Origin: CAYPKW01 sp964411425
Lineage (GTDB): Bacteria; Pseudomonadota; Alphaproteobacteria; Dongiales; Dongiaceae
DNA length: 64,000 nt
Direction: 5' to 3'
NCBI GenBank assembly: GCA_964411425.1
Contig: CAYPKW010000007.1
Location: forward strand, 6,533-70,532
In this document: in pieces, positions 35,043-43,272 of the stretch
Layout: each line of letters starts with the position of its first letter
Position numbering within the stretch: position 1 is the first letter of the stretch
Program-made: the position numbers and the translations under genes
The notes under the pieces: generated by a model
The model's input: only the letters and a program-made list of their open reading frames with translations
Told to the model about the DNA's origin: nothing
Database searches by the model: none

Positions 35043-37001
35043 GTGAGGCCCTTGTCGATCGCCCTCAGACAGCCCATCGAGCAGCCCGAGGTCGCCTACC
35101 CTCTCGATCGCGCCATCGACCGCGCGACGGCGGCGCTGCTGGACCGGCAGCGCGCCGATGGCCACTGGGTGTTCGCGTTGGAGGCCGACGCCACCATCCC
35201 TGCCGAGTATTTGTTGCTGCGCCATTACCTTGGCAAGATCGACGAGGGGCTCGAGGCGCGCCTCGCGGCTTTCCTGCGCGCCGAGCAGGCCGAGCATGGC
35301 GGCTGGTCGCTGTTCCCCGGCGGAGACTTCAACATCAGCGCCAGCGTCAAGGCGTATTTCGCCCTCAAGGCGGCCGGCGATTCGCCCGACGCGGCGCACA
35401 TGACGCGCGCTCGCGAGACGATCCTCGCCCATGGCGGCGCGGCCAAGGCCAACGTCTTCACGCGCATCCAGCTGGCATTGTTCGGGCAGGTGCCGTGGTG
35501 CGCCGTGCCGGCGATGCCGGTCGAGATCATGCTGATGCCGCGCTGGTTCCCCTTCCACTTGGACAAGGTGTCGTACTGGTCGCGCACGGTGATCGTGCCG
35601 CTGCTGGTCCTGATGGCCGTGCGGCCGATCGCCCGCAATCCGCGCGCCGTGTCGGTGGCCGAGCTGTTCGTGACGCCGCCCGAGCGGGTGAAGGACTGGC
35701 ACGACGTGTCGCGCCGCGGCTTGTGGGCCGCTTTCTTCCGGCAGGCTGACCGCCTCTTGCTACGGGTCGAGCCGTTCTTCCCCAAGGCGCCGCGCCGGCG
35801 GGCCATCGACAAGGCCGTCGCCTTCGTCATGCGGCGCCTCAACGGCGACGACGGCTTCGGCGCCATCTACCCGGCGATGGCCAACGCGGTGATGATGTTC
35901 GACTGCCTCGGCTATGCCGGGGACCATCCAGCGGTTGTCGCCGCGGGGCGTGCGGTGGACAGGCTTGTGTTGCTCGATCCGCGGCGCACCTATTGCCAGC
36001 CCTGCCTGTCGCCGGTGTGGGACACCGCGCTCGCGGCGCACGCCCTCCTGGAGGTGGACGGCGAGCGTGCTCGCGCGGCGGCGGCGCGCGGGCTCGGTTG
36101 GCTCCGCCGACGGCAGATCCTGGATAAGGTCGGCGACTGGGCGGCGCGCCGGCCGCATGTCCAGCCCGGCGGCTGGGCGTTCCAGTACTCGAACGACCAT
36201 TACCCGGACATCGACGATACCGCAGTGGTGGCGATGGCGCTCGACCGCGGCGACTCCGTCCTCCATCGTTCGGCCATCGAGCGCGCCGCGGCCTGGGTCG
36301 AAGGCATGCAGAGCCGGAACGGCGGCTGGGGCGCCTTCGACGCCGACAACACGCACCACTACCTCAACGCCATCCCGTTTGCCGACCATGGGGCGCTGCT
36401 CGACCCGCCCACCGCCGACGTGACGGCGCGCTGCGTCGGCATGCTCGTGCAGCTCGGCCATGACCGCGGCCACCCGAGCGTGCTCGCCGGCCTCGACTTC
36501 CTGCGCCGCGAGCAGGAGGCGGACGGTTCCTGGTTCGGGCGCTGGGGCACCAACTACATCTATGGCACCTGGTCGGCGCTGTGCGCCTACAATGCGGCCG
36601 GCGTTGACATGAAGAGACTTGACGTGCTGAAGGCGGTCGCCTGGCTGCTGTCGCGCCAGCGCGCCGACGGCGGCTGGGGCGAGGACGGCCGGTCCTATTG
36701 GGCCGATCGGCCGCGCGGAGTGGGCAAGTGCAGCACCGCCTCGCAGACCGCATGGGCGCTCCTGGGGCTCCTGGCGGCCGGCGAGGCGCGCCATGCGGCC
36801 GTGCGCCGCGGCGTCAAGTACCTCATGGAGACACAAGGCCCGGACGGGCTGTGGCCGGAGGAGAGCTTCACCGCGGTCGGCTTCCCGCGCGTATTCCATC
36901 TGCGCTACCACGGCTATGCCGCCTACTTCCCGCTGTGGGCGTTGGCGCGCTATCGCAACCTGCGGCAATCCAACGCTGCCACGGTCATGTACGGCATGTG
37001 A
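35043..37001 (+). CDS. shc: Squalene-hopene cyclase
   Basis: A 652-residue class II triterpene cyclase. The catalytic DIDD motif is at about residues 389-392. Several QW repeats are present (for example QRADGHWVF, EQADGSWFGRWG and QRADGGWGEDG), and the C-terminal ETQGPDGLWPEE is typical. It cyclises squalene to hopene at the inner membrane. The start is GTG 35043 in AGGTGAGG, 68 bases after hpnE, the only sizeable gap in the hpnA-G run. The stop overlaps the ATG of hpnG. Confidence 0.95.
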   Translation: MRPLSIALRQPIEQPEVAYPLDRAIDRATAALLDRQRADGHWVFALEADATIPAEYLLLRHYLGKIDEGLEARLAAFLRAEQAEHGGWSLFPGGDFNISASVKAYFALKAAGDSPDAAHMTRARETILAHGGAAKANVFTRIQLALFGQVPWCAVPAMPVEIMLMPRWFPFHLDKVSYWSRTVIVPLLVLMAVRPIARNPRAVSVAELFVTPPERVKDWHDVSRRGLWAAFFRQADRLLLRVEPFFPKAPRRRAIDKAVAFVMRRLNGDDGFGAIYPAMANAVMMFDCLGYAGDHPAVVAAGRAVDRLVLLDPRRTYCQPCLSPVWDTALAAHALLEVDGERARAAAARGLGWLRRRQILDKVGDWAARRPHVQPGGWAFQYSNDHYPDIDDTAVVAMALDRGDSVLHRSAIERAAAWVEGMQSRNGGWGAFDADNTHHYLNAIPFADHGALLDPPTADVTARCVGMLVQLGHDRGHPSVLAGLDFLRREQEADGSWFGRWGTNYIYGTWSALCAYNAAGVDMKRLDVLKAVAWLLSRQRADGGWGEDGRSYWADRPRGVGKCSTASQTAWALLGLLAAGEARHAAVRRGVKYLMETQGPDGLWPEESFTAVGFPRVFHLRYHGYAAYFPLWALARYRNLRQSNAATVMYGM

Positions 37002-37663
37002 TGCCGATCGGCGTGCTCACCGGCCTCCGGGCCGAGGCCGCCGTGCTGCGCCACACCGATGCCGTCGTCGCCGTCAGCGGCGGCGACGCGGGGCGCGCGC
37101 ATGGTCTCGTGCAGAAGATGATCGCCGAGGGCGTCGATGCCCTTGCCAGCTTCGGCATCGCCGGCGGCCTGGCGCCGGGCATAGCGCCGGGAACGCTCAT
37201 CGCGGCGAGCGGAGTCATCACGCCCCGCGGCTTCATCGCCTGCGACCGCGATTGGCACGCCTGGCTGACGGCCCGCCTGCCGGACGCCGCGGCCGGCACG
37301 GTCCTCGGCAGCGACAGGATCCTCGCCACCGCCGCCGAGAAGCGCCTCCGTCATGCCGAGACCGGCGCGATCGCCGTCGACATGGAAAGCCACGTGGTAG
37401 CGCTCGTCGCCGTCGGGGCCGGCCTGCCGTTCATCGCGCTGCGGGCGATCGCCGACCCGGCGGACCGGGACCTGCCCCAGGCGGCCCTGTTGGCGCTCAC
37501 CCCCGATGGACGCATCGCCGTCGGCGCCGTCTTGCGCTCCCTCGCGCGATCGCCGGGCCAGTTGCCGGCGCTGCTGCGCGCCGGCCGGGACACGCGCGCG
37601 GCGCTCGGCGCCCTACTCCGCGGCAGCGCGGCTCTGGGGCGCGGGTTCGGGTTGGCGGCGTAG
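37001..37663 (+). CDS. hpnG: Hopanoid-associated phosphorylase HpnG
   Basis: A 220-residue nucleoside phosphorylase-fold protein, with SFGIAGGLAPGIAPG near residue 50, AVDMESHVVA near 125 and RAIADPADRDLP near 148. HpnG converts adenosylhopane to ribosylhopane (with release of adenine) after HpnH. The ATG overlaps the cyclase stop. Its last 51 bases overlap the 3' end of the converging hpnH. Confidence 0.9.
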   Translation: MPIGVLTGLRAEAAVLRHTDAVVAVSGGDAGRAHGLVQKMIAEGVDALASFGIAGGLAPGIAPGTLIAASGVITPRGFIACDRDWHAWLTARLPDAAAGTVLGSDRILATAAEKRLRHAETGAIAVDMESHVVALVAVGAGLPFIALRAIADPADRDLPQAALLALTPDGRIAVGAVLRSLARSPGQLPALLRAGRDTRAALGALLRGSAALGRGFGLAA

Positions 37664-38764
37664 GCGCGCCATCGCCTCCTCGACGTGGCGCGAGAACACG
37701 TAGTCGGCCGGCCGCTGCCGGTCGAGCGGAATTTCCGGCGCCATCGTCCTTTCGGTATCGACCCCGCGCAAGGTGACGGCGAGCGCCTTCAGCGGATGGC
37801 GCACCGCATCCTTGACCGCGGTCGCTTCGTAGCCGCTATGCACCATGCAGTTGGCGCACTTCTCGTAGTTGCCGGTGCCGTAGGCGTCCCAATCCGTCTC
37901 GTCCATGAGCGCCCGGAAGGTCGGGGCGTAGCCCTCGCCCAAGAGGTAGCACGGACGCTGCCAGCCGAAGACGTTCCGGGTCGGATTGCCCCAGGGCGTG
38001 CAGCGGTACTCCTGGTTGCCCGCCAGGAAGTCGAGGAACAGCGCCGACTGGCTGAACGACCAGTTGCGGGCGCCGGAACCCTGTTTGAAGATGTCGCGGA
38101 ACAACTGCTTGGTCTTGCGGCGGTTGAGGAAGTGCTGCTGGTCGGGGGCGCGCTCGTAGGCATAGCCCGGCGAGACCGTGATGCCGTCGAGGCCGATCTC
38201 CATCATGTGGTCGAAGAAGCGGGCGTAGGACCGCGGATCGGCGCCGTCGAACAGCGTGCAGTTGATGTTGACCCGGAAGCCCCTGGCCTTGGCCGCGAGG
38301 ATCGCGGCCACCGCCTTGTCGTACACGCCGCCCTGGCAGACCGACTTGTCGTGCTCCGGGCGCCCGCCGTCGAGGTGCACCGACCAGGTGAAATACTGGC
38401 TCGGCCGGAACCGATCGATCTTCTTCTCCATCAAGAGAGCGTTCGTGCACAGATAGACGAACTTCTTCCGCCGGATCAGGCCCGCCGCGATCTGCTCGAT
38501 CTCGCGGTGCAGCAAGGGTTCGCCGCCGGCAATGGAAACCACCGGCGCGCCGCATTCGTCGGCCGCCACCAGGCAATCCTCGACGCTCAGCCGCTGGTTG
38601 AGGATGGCGTCGGGGTAGTCGATCTTGCCGCAGCCGGCGCAGGCCAAGTTGCAGCGGAACAGCGGCTCCAGCATGAGCACCAGCGGATAACGCTCGACGC
38701 GCATCAGATGCTGCTTGACGACGTAAGCACCGACACGAAGCTGTTGATGAAGCGGAACCGGCAT
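37613..38764 (-). CDS. hpnH: Adenosylhopane synthase HpnH (radical SAM)
   Basis: A 383-residue radical SAM protein with the cluster motif CNLACAGC near residue 38 and SIAGGEPLLH near 76, plus a C-terminal DUF3463 region containing cysteines in YEKCANCMVHSG near 305. HpnH adds the 5'-deoxyadenosyl group to diploptene, the first side-chain step. It is encoded on the strand opposite hpnG, 9 bases after ispH, so it is probably co-transcribed with ispH. The C-terminus overlaps hpnG by 51 bases. Confidence 0.93.
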   Translation of the reverse strand: MPVPLHQQLRVGAYVVKQHLMRVERYPLVLMLEPLFRCNLACAGCGKIDYPDAILNQRLSVEDCLVAADECGAPVVSIAGGEPLLHREIEQIAAGLIRRKKFVYLCTNALLMEKKIDRFRPSQYFTWSVHLDGGRPEHDKSVCQGGVYDKAVAAILAAKARGFRVNINCTLFDGADPRSYARFFDHMMEIGLDGITVSPGYAYERAPDQQHFLNRRKTKQLFRDIFKQGSGARNWSFSQSALFLDFLAGNQEYRCTPWGNPTRNVFGWQRPCYLLGEGYAPTFRALMDETDWDAYGTGNYEKCANCMVHSGYEATAVKDAVRHPLKALAVTLRGVDTERTMAPEIPLDRQRPADYVFSRHVEEAMARLRRQPEPAPQSRAAAE

Positions 38765-38773
38765 GACGGGCCC

Positions 38774-39736
38774 TTAAACTGTTACTGAGGCCGGTTGGCG
38801 CGCCGTCGGCGCGTCATCCGCCAACTGCGGAGGCATGCGGAATCGAATGTTCTCGTCCGTTCCCGGCAGCACCGACACTTCGACCTCGACATAGCGGCCG
38901 ATCGCCGCCACCAGGTCGTGCACCAGGAAGTCCGGCGCCGAGGCGCCCGCGGTGATGCCCACCGCCGCGGCGCCGTCGAGCCAGGCCGGATCGAGCGCCC
39001 CGGCGTCGTCGATGAGAAAGGCGCGCACGCCCATCTCCTCGGCGATTTCGCGCAAGCGGTTGGAGTTCGAGCTGTTGCGCGCGCCGATGACGAACATCAC
39101 GTCCACCAGTCTCGCCAAGTCGCGCACCGCCCGCTGGCGGTTCTGCGTGGCGTAGCAGATGTCCTTGGTGTCCGGTCCCACGATTTCCGGAAAACGCTGC
39201 TTCAGCGCGTCGATAATGGCGCGGGTGTCATCGACGCTGAGCGTCGTCTGGGTGACGTAGGCCACCTTGTCCGGGTTGCCGATGGCGAGCCTCGCCACGT
39301 CGGCGACGGTGGAGATGAGATGCACCCCGCCCGGGATGCGCCCCATGGTGCCCTCCACCTCCGGATGGCCGGCGTGGCCGATCAGGATCACCTCGCGGCC
39401 CTGGCGGGCATAGCGCTGGCCCTGATGATGCACTTTGGACACCAATGGGCAGGTGGCGTCTATTACCGGCAGTTCGCGATCGGCCGCGGCCGCCGACACG
39501 GCGCGCGAGACCCCGTGGGCGCTGAAAATGGTTATGCCCCCGGGCGGCACCTCGTCAAGTTCGTCAACGAAGCAAGCGCCCTTGGCGCGCAGGGCCTCAA
39601 CCACATGTCGGTTATGCACGATCTCATGGCGCACATAGACGGGTGGGCCGTATTTGGCCAACGCCTGCTCGACGATTTCGATGGCCCGTTCGACCCCGGC
39701 GCAGAATCCCCTCGGTTGGGCCAAAATGACTTTCAT
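38774..39736 (-). CDS. ispH: 4-hydroxy-3-methylbut-2-enyl diphosphate reductase IspH
   Basis: A 320-residue iron-sulfur enzyme with the three cluster cysteines in RGFCAGVERA (residue 12), DATCPLVSKVH (near 95) and DICYATQNRQ (near 193). It makes IPP and DMAPP in the last MEP step. It is the first gene of an ispH-hpnH transcription unit, divergent from ispG. Placing both terminal MEP genes in the hopanoid locus ties precursor supply to triterpenoid synthesis. Confidence 0.95.
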   Translation of the reverse strand: MKVILAQPRGFCAGVERAIEIVEQALAKYGPPVYVRHEIVHNRHVVEALRAKGACFVDELDEVPPGGITIFSAHGVSRAVSAAAADRELPVIDATCPLVSKVHHQGQRYARQGREVILIGHAGHPEVEGTMGRIPGGVHLISTVADVARLAIGNPDKVAYVTQTTLSVDDTRAIIDALKQRFPEIVGPDTKDICYATQNRQRAVRDLARLVDVMFVIGARNSSNSNRLREIAEEMGVRAFLIDDAGALDPAWLDGAAAVGITAGASAPDFLVHDLVAAIGRYVEVEVSVLPGTDENIRFRMPPQLADDAPTARQPASVTV

Positions 39737-39795
39737 TCGTCCAATGCCTTGACTGGCGCGGCCTGCAACTGGTTGTCGAGTAGTCCCCCAGAAGA

Positions 39796-39825
39796 ATTAT
39801 ATGCGAAAACCTGCCGATCGGTCGA
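39796..39825 (-). promoter_or_regulatory. Candidate promoter for ispH-hpnH
   Basis: On the minus strand a perfect TATAAT (39801 down to 39796) is preceded 18 bases upstream by TCGACC (39825-39820), a 4/6 match to the -35 box. It is 60-90 bases upstream of the ispH ATG at 39736. Confidence 0.5.
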
Positions 39826-39865
39826 GCGATTCGCGCCCCGGTTTCCGACAATTCGTTAGCCACCC

Positions 39866-39894
39866 TTGGGGAACCGATGGAATTGCGCTATATA
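39866..39894 (+). promoter_or_regulatory. Candidate promoter for ispG operon
   Basis: TTGGGG at 39866-39871, a 17-base spacer and TATATA at 39889-39894 form a plausible sigma70 promoter 65 bases ahead of the ispG ATG. It is arranged back to back with the ispH promoter candidate in the 222-bp divergent region. Confidence 0.45.
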
Positions 39895-39958
39895 CGGATT
39901 TCGCCCGCGGGGCAACCCGCCGGTGGTAGAACGAGACAAGATCGACTGGGGAGAGCAG

Positions 39959-41086
39959 ATGAGCGTCCGGCCCTACCGCGACATCCAGCGTCGGCGTTGC
40001 CGCCAGATCAAGGTGGGCGGCGTGGCCGTCGGGGGCGACGCGCCCGTTTCGGTGCAGTCGATGACCACGACGCTGACGACCGATGCGGCGGCAACACTGG
40101 CCCAGGTACGGGAACTGGCGGCCGCCGGCGCGGACATCGTGCGCGTATCCTGCCCGGACGAGGGCTCGACCGAGGCGCTCAAGGAGATCGTGGCCGGCAG
40201 CCCGGTGCCGATCGTGGCCGACATCCACTTCCACTATAAGCGGGCGATCGAGTCCGCCAAGGCAGGCGCGGCCTGCCTGCGCATCAATCCCGGCAACATC
40301 GGTTCGCCGCAGCGCGTCAAGGAGGTGGTGGCGGCGGCCAAGGAGCATGGCTGCGCCATGCGCATCGGGGTCAACGCAGGCAGCCTTGAGCGCGACCTCC
40401 TGGAGAAGTACGGCGAGCCCTGTCCCGAGGCAATGATCGAGAGTGCGCTCAACCACGCCCGCATCCTCGAGGACAACGACTTCTTGGAGTTCAAGATCAG
40501 CGTCAAGGCGTCGGACGTGTTCTTGGCGGTGGCCGCCTATCAGGGTTTGGCCGAGGCCTGCGACTATCCCTTGCATCTGGGGGTCACGGAAGCGGGCAGC
40601 CTCAAGAGCGGCACGGTGAAGTCGGCCATCGGCATCGGCAGCCTGCTTTGGGCGGGCATCGGCGACACCATCCGCGTCTCGTTGTCGGCCGATCCCGTGG
40701 AGGAAGTGAAGGCCGGCTACGAGATTCTGAGGTCGCTGGGCCTGCGCCGGCGCGGGGTGAACGTCATTGCCTGCCCGTCCTGCGCGCGCCAGCAGTTTCC
40801 CGTGATCAAGACCGTCGAGCTGCTGGAACAGCGCCTCGCGCATATCACCACGCCCATGTCGGTGTCGGTGATCGGATGCGTGGTGAACGGGCCGGGCGAG
40901 GCGCGCGAGACCGACATCGGCTTCACCGGCGGCGGCAGCGGCACCCATCAGGTGTACATCAACGGCCTCGCCGATCATCGCCTAAAGAACGCCGACATCG
41001 TCGATCATCTGGTGGCGCTGGTCGAGAAGAAGGCGGCCGAGATCGAGGCGGCCAAGACGGACGAAACGGCAACCGACACGACATGA
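39959..41086 (+). CDS. ispG: 4-hydroxy-3-methylbut-2-enyl diphosphate synthase IspG
   Basis: A 375-residue MEP enzyme of normal length. The cluster cysteines lie in ACPSCARQQFP near residue 270 and SVIGCVVNGPGEARE near 303-317, and the N-terminal PVSVQSMTTT is typical. It reduces ME-cPP to HMBPP. The start at 39959 is preferred over a longer in-frame extension because GGGGAGAG is placed properly and homology begins there. Its TGA overlaps the hpnM ATG, linking MEP synthesis to hopanoid transport genes. Confidence 0.95.
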   Translation: MSVRPYRDIQRRRCRQIKVGGVAVGGDAPVSVQSMTTTLTTDAAATLAQVRELAAAGADIVRVSCPDEGSTEALKEIVAGSPVPIVADIHFHYKRAIESAKAGAACLRINPGNIGSPQRVKEVVAAAKEHGCAMRIGVNAGSLERDLLEKYGEPCPEAMIESALNHARILEDNDFLEFKISVKASDVFLAVAAYQGLAEACDYPLHLGVTEAGSLKSGTVKSAIGIGSLLWAGIGDTIRVSLSADPVEEVKAGYEILRSLGLRRRGVNVIACPSCARQQFPVIKTVELLEQRLAHITTPMSVSVIGCVVNGPGEARETDIGFTGGGSGTHQVYINGLADHRLKNADIVDHLVALVEKKAAEIEAAKTDETATDTT

Positions 41087-41697
41087 TCGCGCGCCGGCGA
41101 TTCCTTGCGATGGCCGCCTCGCTGCCGGCCGGCCTCGCGATGGCCGGCCGGGCGCGGTCCGGCACGGTCCCGGGCGAGGTGGTTCGCGCCTTCTATGACG
41201 TGCTGCTGGGCGCCATGCGCGACGGACCCGCTATCGGTTACGCGGGACGTTACGGGCGCCTGGAGCCGGCAATCGTCGCCGCCTTCAATCTTCCCTATAT
41301 GACCCGTCTCGCGGTCGGGCGCAAATGGACCGGGTTGAGCGATGCCGACAAGGCCCGCCTGGTCGACGCCTTCGCACGCTACACAGTGGCGCACTACGCG
41401 AACCAGTTCGACCGTTACGCCGGCCAGTCCTTCGAAGTCGGCGAAGACGTGCCGATCGACGATGGGCGTATCATCACCGAAAGCAAAATGATCAGGACCA
41501 AGGGGGCCCCGATCGCCTTCAATTATCTCCTGCGGCAGGAGAGCGGCGATTGGCGGATCGTCGACGTGCTTCTGGACGGGACCCTGAGCCAGCTCGCGGC
41601 CCGTCGCGCGGAGTTCGGCGCCGTCATCGCCCGCGACGGCATCGAGGGTCTCGTTCGCGCGCTCGAGGCGAAGATCCTCGAGCTGTCGGTGTCCTGA
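41083..41697 (+). CDS. hpnM: HpnM, MlaC/Ttg2D-type periplasmic lipid carrier
   Basis: A 204-residue exported protein. The N-terminus ARRRFLAMAASLPAGLAMAG looks like a Tat leader (RRxFL), cleaved near residue 25. The mature part matches the MlaC/Ttg2D toluene-tolerance fold (LPYMTRLAVGRKWTGLSDADK in two pieces; RYTVAHYANQFDRYAGQ). Hopanoid loci often contain this protein, presumed to ferry lipids across the periplasm. It overlaps ispG by four bases. Confidence 0.88.
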   Translation: MIARRRFLAMAASLPAGLAMAGRARSGTVPGEVVRAFYDVLLGAMRDGPAIGYAGRYGRLEPAIVAAFNLPYMTRLAVGRKWTGLSDADKARLVDAFARYTVAHYANQFDRYAGQSFEVGEDVPIDDGRIITESKMIRTKGAPIAFNYLLRQESGDWRIVDVLLDGTLSQLAARRAEFGAVIARDGIEGLVRALEAKILELSVS

Positions 41698-41729
41698 TCG
41701 ACGATGGGTGCCCGGGGGAGCAGACGGCC

Positions 41730-42524
41730 TTGAAAGCAGTCATGTTGGCGGCCGGAATCGGCCGGCGGCTTTCCGGCAACGACGACACGCATTCGCCGAA
41801 GGCCTTGCTGCGCTTCGACGGACAGACGCTGCTGGCCCGACATGCGGAAATTCTGCGCCGGTGCGGCGTGGCGGGGCTCGTCGTCGTGGTCGGTTACCGC
41901 GAGGGCGAGATAATTGCCGAGATCGCGGCGATTGGCGCCGGGGATTACGTGCGCAACGCGCGCAACGACGACTACCTGCGCGGCAGCATGCTTTCACTGT
42001 GGGCGGCGCGCGACATCCTGGTCGGAGGCGACGACATCCTGTTCATGGACGCCGACGTGCTCTACCATCCGCATTTGATCGCATGCCTGCTCGCCTCGAC
42101 CCATCGCGACTGCCTCATCTTCGACCGCGGTTTCGATCCGGGCGACGAGCCGGTCAAGTTGTGCCTCAAAGAGGGCGTCATCGTGGAGTTCCGCAAGAAG
42201 GTGGAGGCCGATTACGATACCGTCGGCGAATGGCCGGGGTTCATGCGCCTGTCGTCCGCGACGGCAAAGCGCCTAGTGGCCGCCATGCGGGCCTATGTCG
42301 AGGCCGGCCGGCTGGACGAACCTTACGAGGAGGCGATGCGCGACGTGATGCTGGAAACGCCGGCCTCCTTCGGGGTCGAAGACGTCACCGGCTACCCTTG
42401 GATCGAGATCGACTTTCCGAGCGACCTGCTGCGGGCCGAGAGGGACGTCCTGCCGCAGCTGCGCCAGTTGGGATCGAGCGTAGCACTGCCGTCCGCGCAA
42501 CGGCGCGACGCGCGCGGCCCGTAG
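41730..42524 (+). CDS. Sugar/alcohol-phosphate nucleotidyltransferase (cytidylyltransferase-like) in the hopanoid locus
   Basis: A 264-residue NTP-transferase starting KAVMLAAGIGRRL (nucleotide-binding G-x-G-x-R loop at residues 8-13), with SPKALLRFDGQTLL near 23 and the metal-binding LFMDADVLYHP near 108. The C-terminal half, with EFRKKVEADYDTVGEWPG and EIDFPSDLLRA, resembles CTP:inositol-1-phosphate and phosphocholine cytidylyltransferases. TTG 41730 is chosen because GGGGGAG lies 9-15 bases upstream. A CDP-alcohol phosphotransferase follows 21 bases later, so the product is probably a CDP-activated polyol or amino-alcohol. It has no Hpn letter that I know of. Confidence 0.75.
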   Translation: MKAVMLAAGIGRRLSGNDDTHSPKALLRFDGQTLLARHAEILRRCGVAGLVVVVGYREGEIIAEIAAIGAGDYVRNARNDDYLRGSMLSLWAARDILVGGDDILFMDADVLYHPHLIACLLASTHRDCLIFDRGFDPGDEPVKLCLKEGVIVEFRKKVEADYDTVGEWPGFMRLSSATAKRLVAAMRAYVEAGRLDEPYEEAMRDVMLETPASFGVEDVTGYPWIEIDFPSDLLRAERDVLPQLRQLGSSVALPSAQRRDARGP

Positions 42525-42531
42525 CCGCGTT

Positions 42532-42539
42532 GGAGGAGG
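42532..42539 (+). promoter_or_regulatory. Strong Shine-Dalgarno site directing an ATT start
   Basis: GGAGGAGG at 42532-42539 lies six bases before ATT at 42546. It does not fit the next possible start GTG 42573, which is 33 bases away. Confidence 0.6.
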
Positions 42540-42545
42540 TCCCGG

Positions 42546-43145
42546 ATTAGCCACAATACCTGGATTCATCGGGTGGCGAGGGTGGGCGTCCGGCCGCTGC
42601 GGCACACCGCGGTGACGCCGAATCAGATTACCGCGTTGCGGCTCGCCACGGGCTTGGCCGCGGCGGCGGCTTTCGCCGCCGGCGTTGCGCCGTGGCCTCT
42701 GGTCGGCGCGGGCCTGTTTCTGTTGTCCATGCTGCTCGACCGCGCCGACGGGGAGCTGGCCCGGCTCACCGGGCGCACGTCGCGATGGGGTCACGTGTTC
42801 GACCTGGTGGCCGACTGCCTGTGCAACGCACTTGCCTTCATCGGCATCGGATTCGGCTTATGGCGGACCGGGGCCGGTTTGTGGTCGGTGCCGGTCGGGA
42901 TCGCCGCCGGCATCGGGGTGGCGGTCATCCTGTGGCTCGTGATGCGCGTCGAACAGTTTGCGGGCGAGCGGGCGGCCGAGCTTGGCGCTCGGGGCGGTTT
43001 CGATCCGGACGACGCCATTGCGATCGTGCCCGTTGCGGTCGTGTTCGGCGGCCAGATGCCGCTCCTTGTCGCGGCGGCTGTTGGCGCCCCGCTGTTTGCG
43101 CTATACATGTTGTGGAGATTTCGCCGGTATGTAGCGGCGCGCTAG
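42546..43145 (+). CDS. CDP-alcohol phosphatidyltransferase family protein, probable ATT start
   Basis: A 199-residue membrane protein with a perfect CDP-alcohol phosphotransferase signature, D-x2-DG-x2-AR-x8-G-x3-D-x3-D, in LLDRADGELARL through FDLVAD (about residues 65-92). Five or six membrane helices surround it. The N-terminus SHNTWIHRVAR upstream of GTG 42573 looks conserved from memory of relatives. It is in frame only from ATT 42546, which carries a strong ribosome-binding site. If GTG 42573 were used, nine residues would be lost. It would join a CDP-activated alcohol made by the upstream enzyme to a lipid or phosphate acceptor. Confidence 0.75.
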   Translation: MSHNTWIHRVARVGVRPLRHTAVTPNQITALRLATGLAAAAAFAAGVAPWPLVGAGLFLLSMLLDRADGELARLTGRTSRWGHVFDLVADCLCNALAFIGIGFGLWRTGAGLWSVPVGIAAGIGVAVILWLVMRVEQFAGERAAELGARGGFDPDDAIAIVPVAVVFGGQMPLLVAAAVGAPLFALYMLWRFRRYVAAR

Positions 43146-43272
43146 CGCCGTTCGATCGGTGCAGGGGGCATATCGCCCGGACGGTGATGCGGCCTCAGGG
43201 AAGCAATTCGGGTGTTGTCATGGGATTAGGTCCCATCGGTGCGGTATTCATCGCCTGCTTGGAGCCAAGTTC

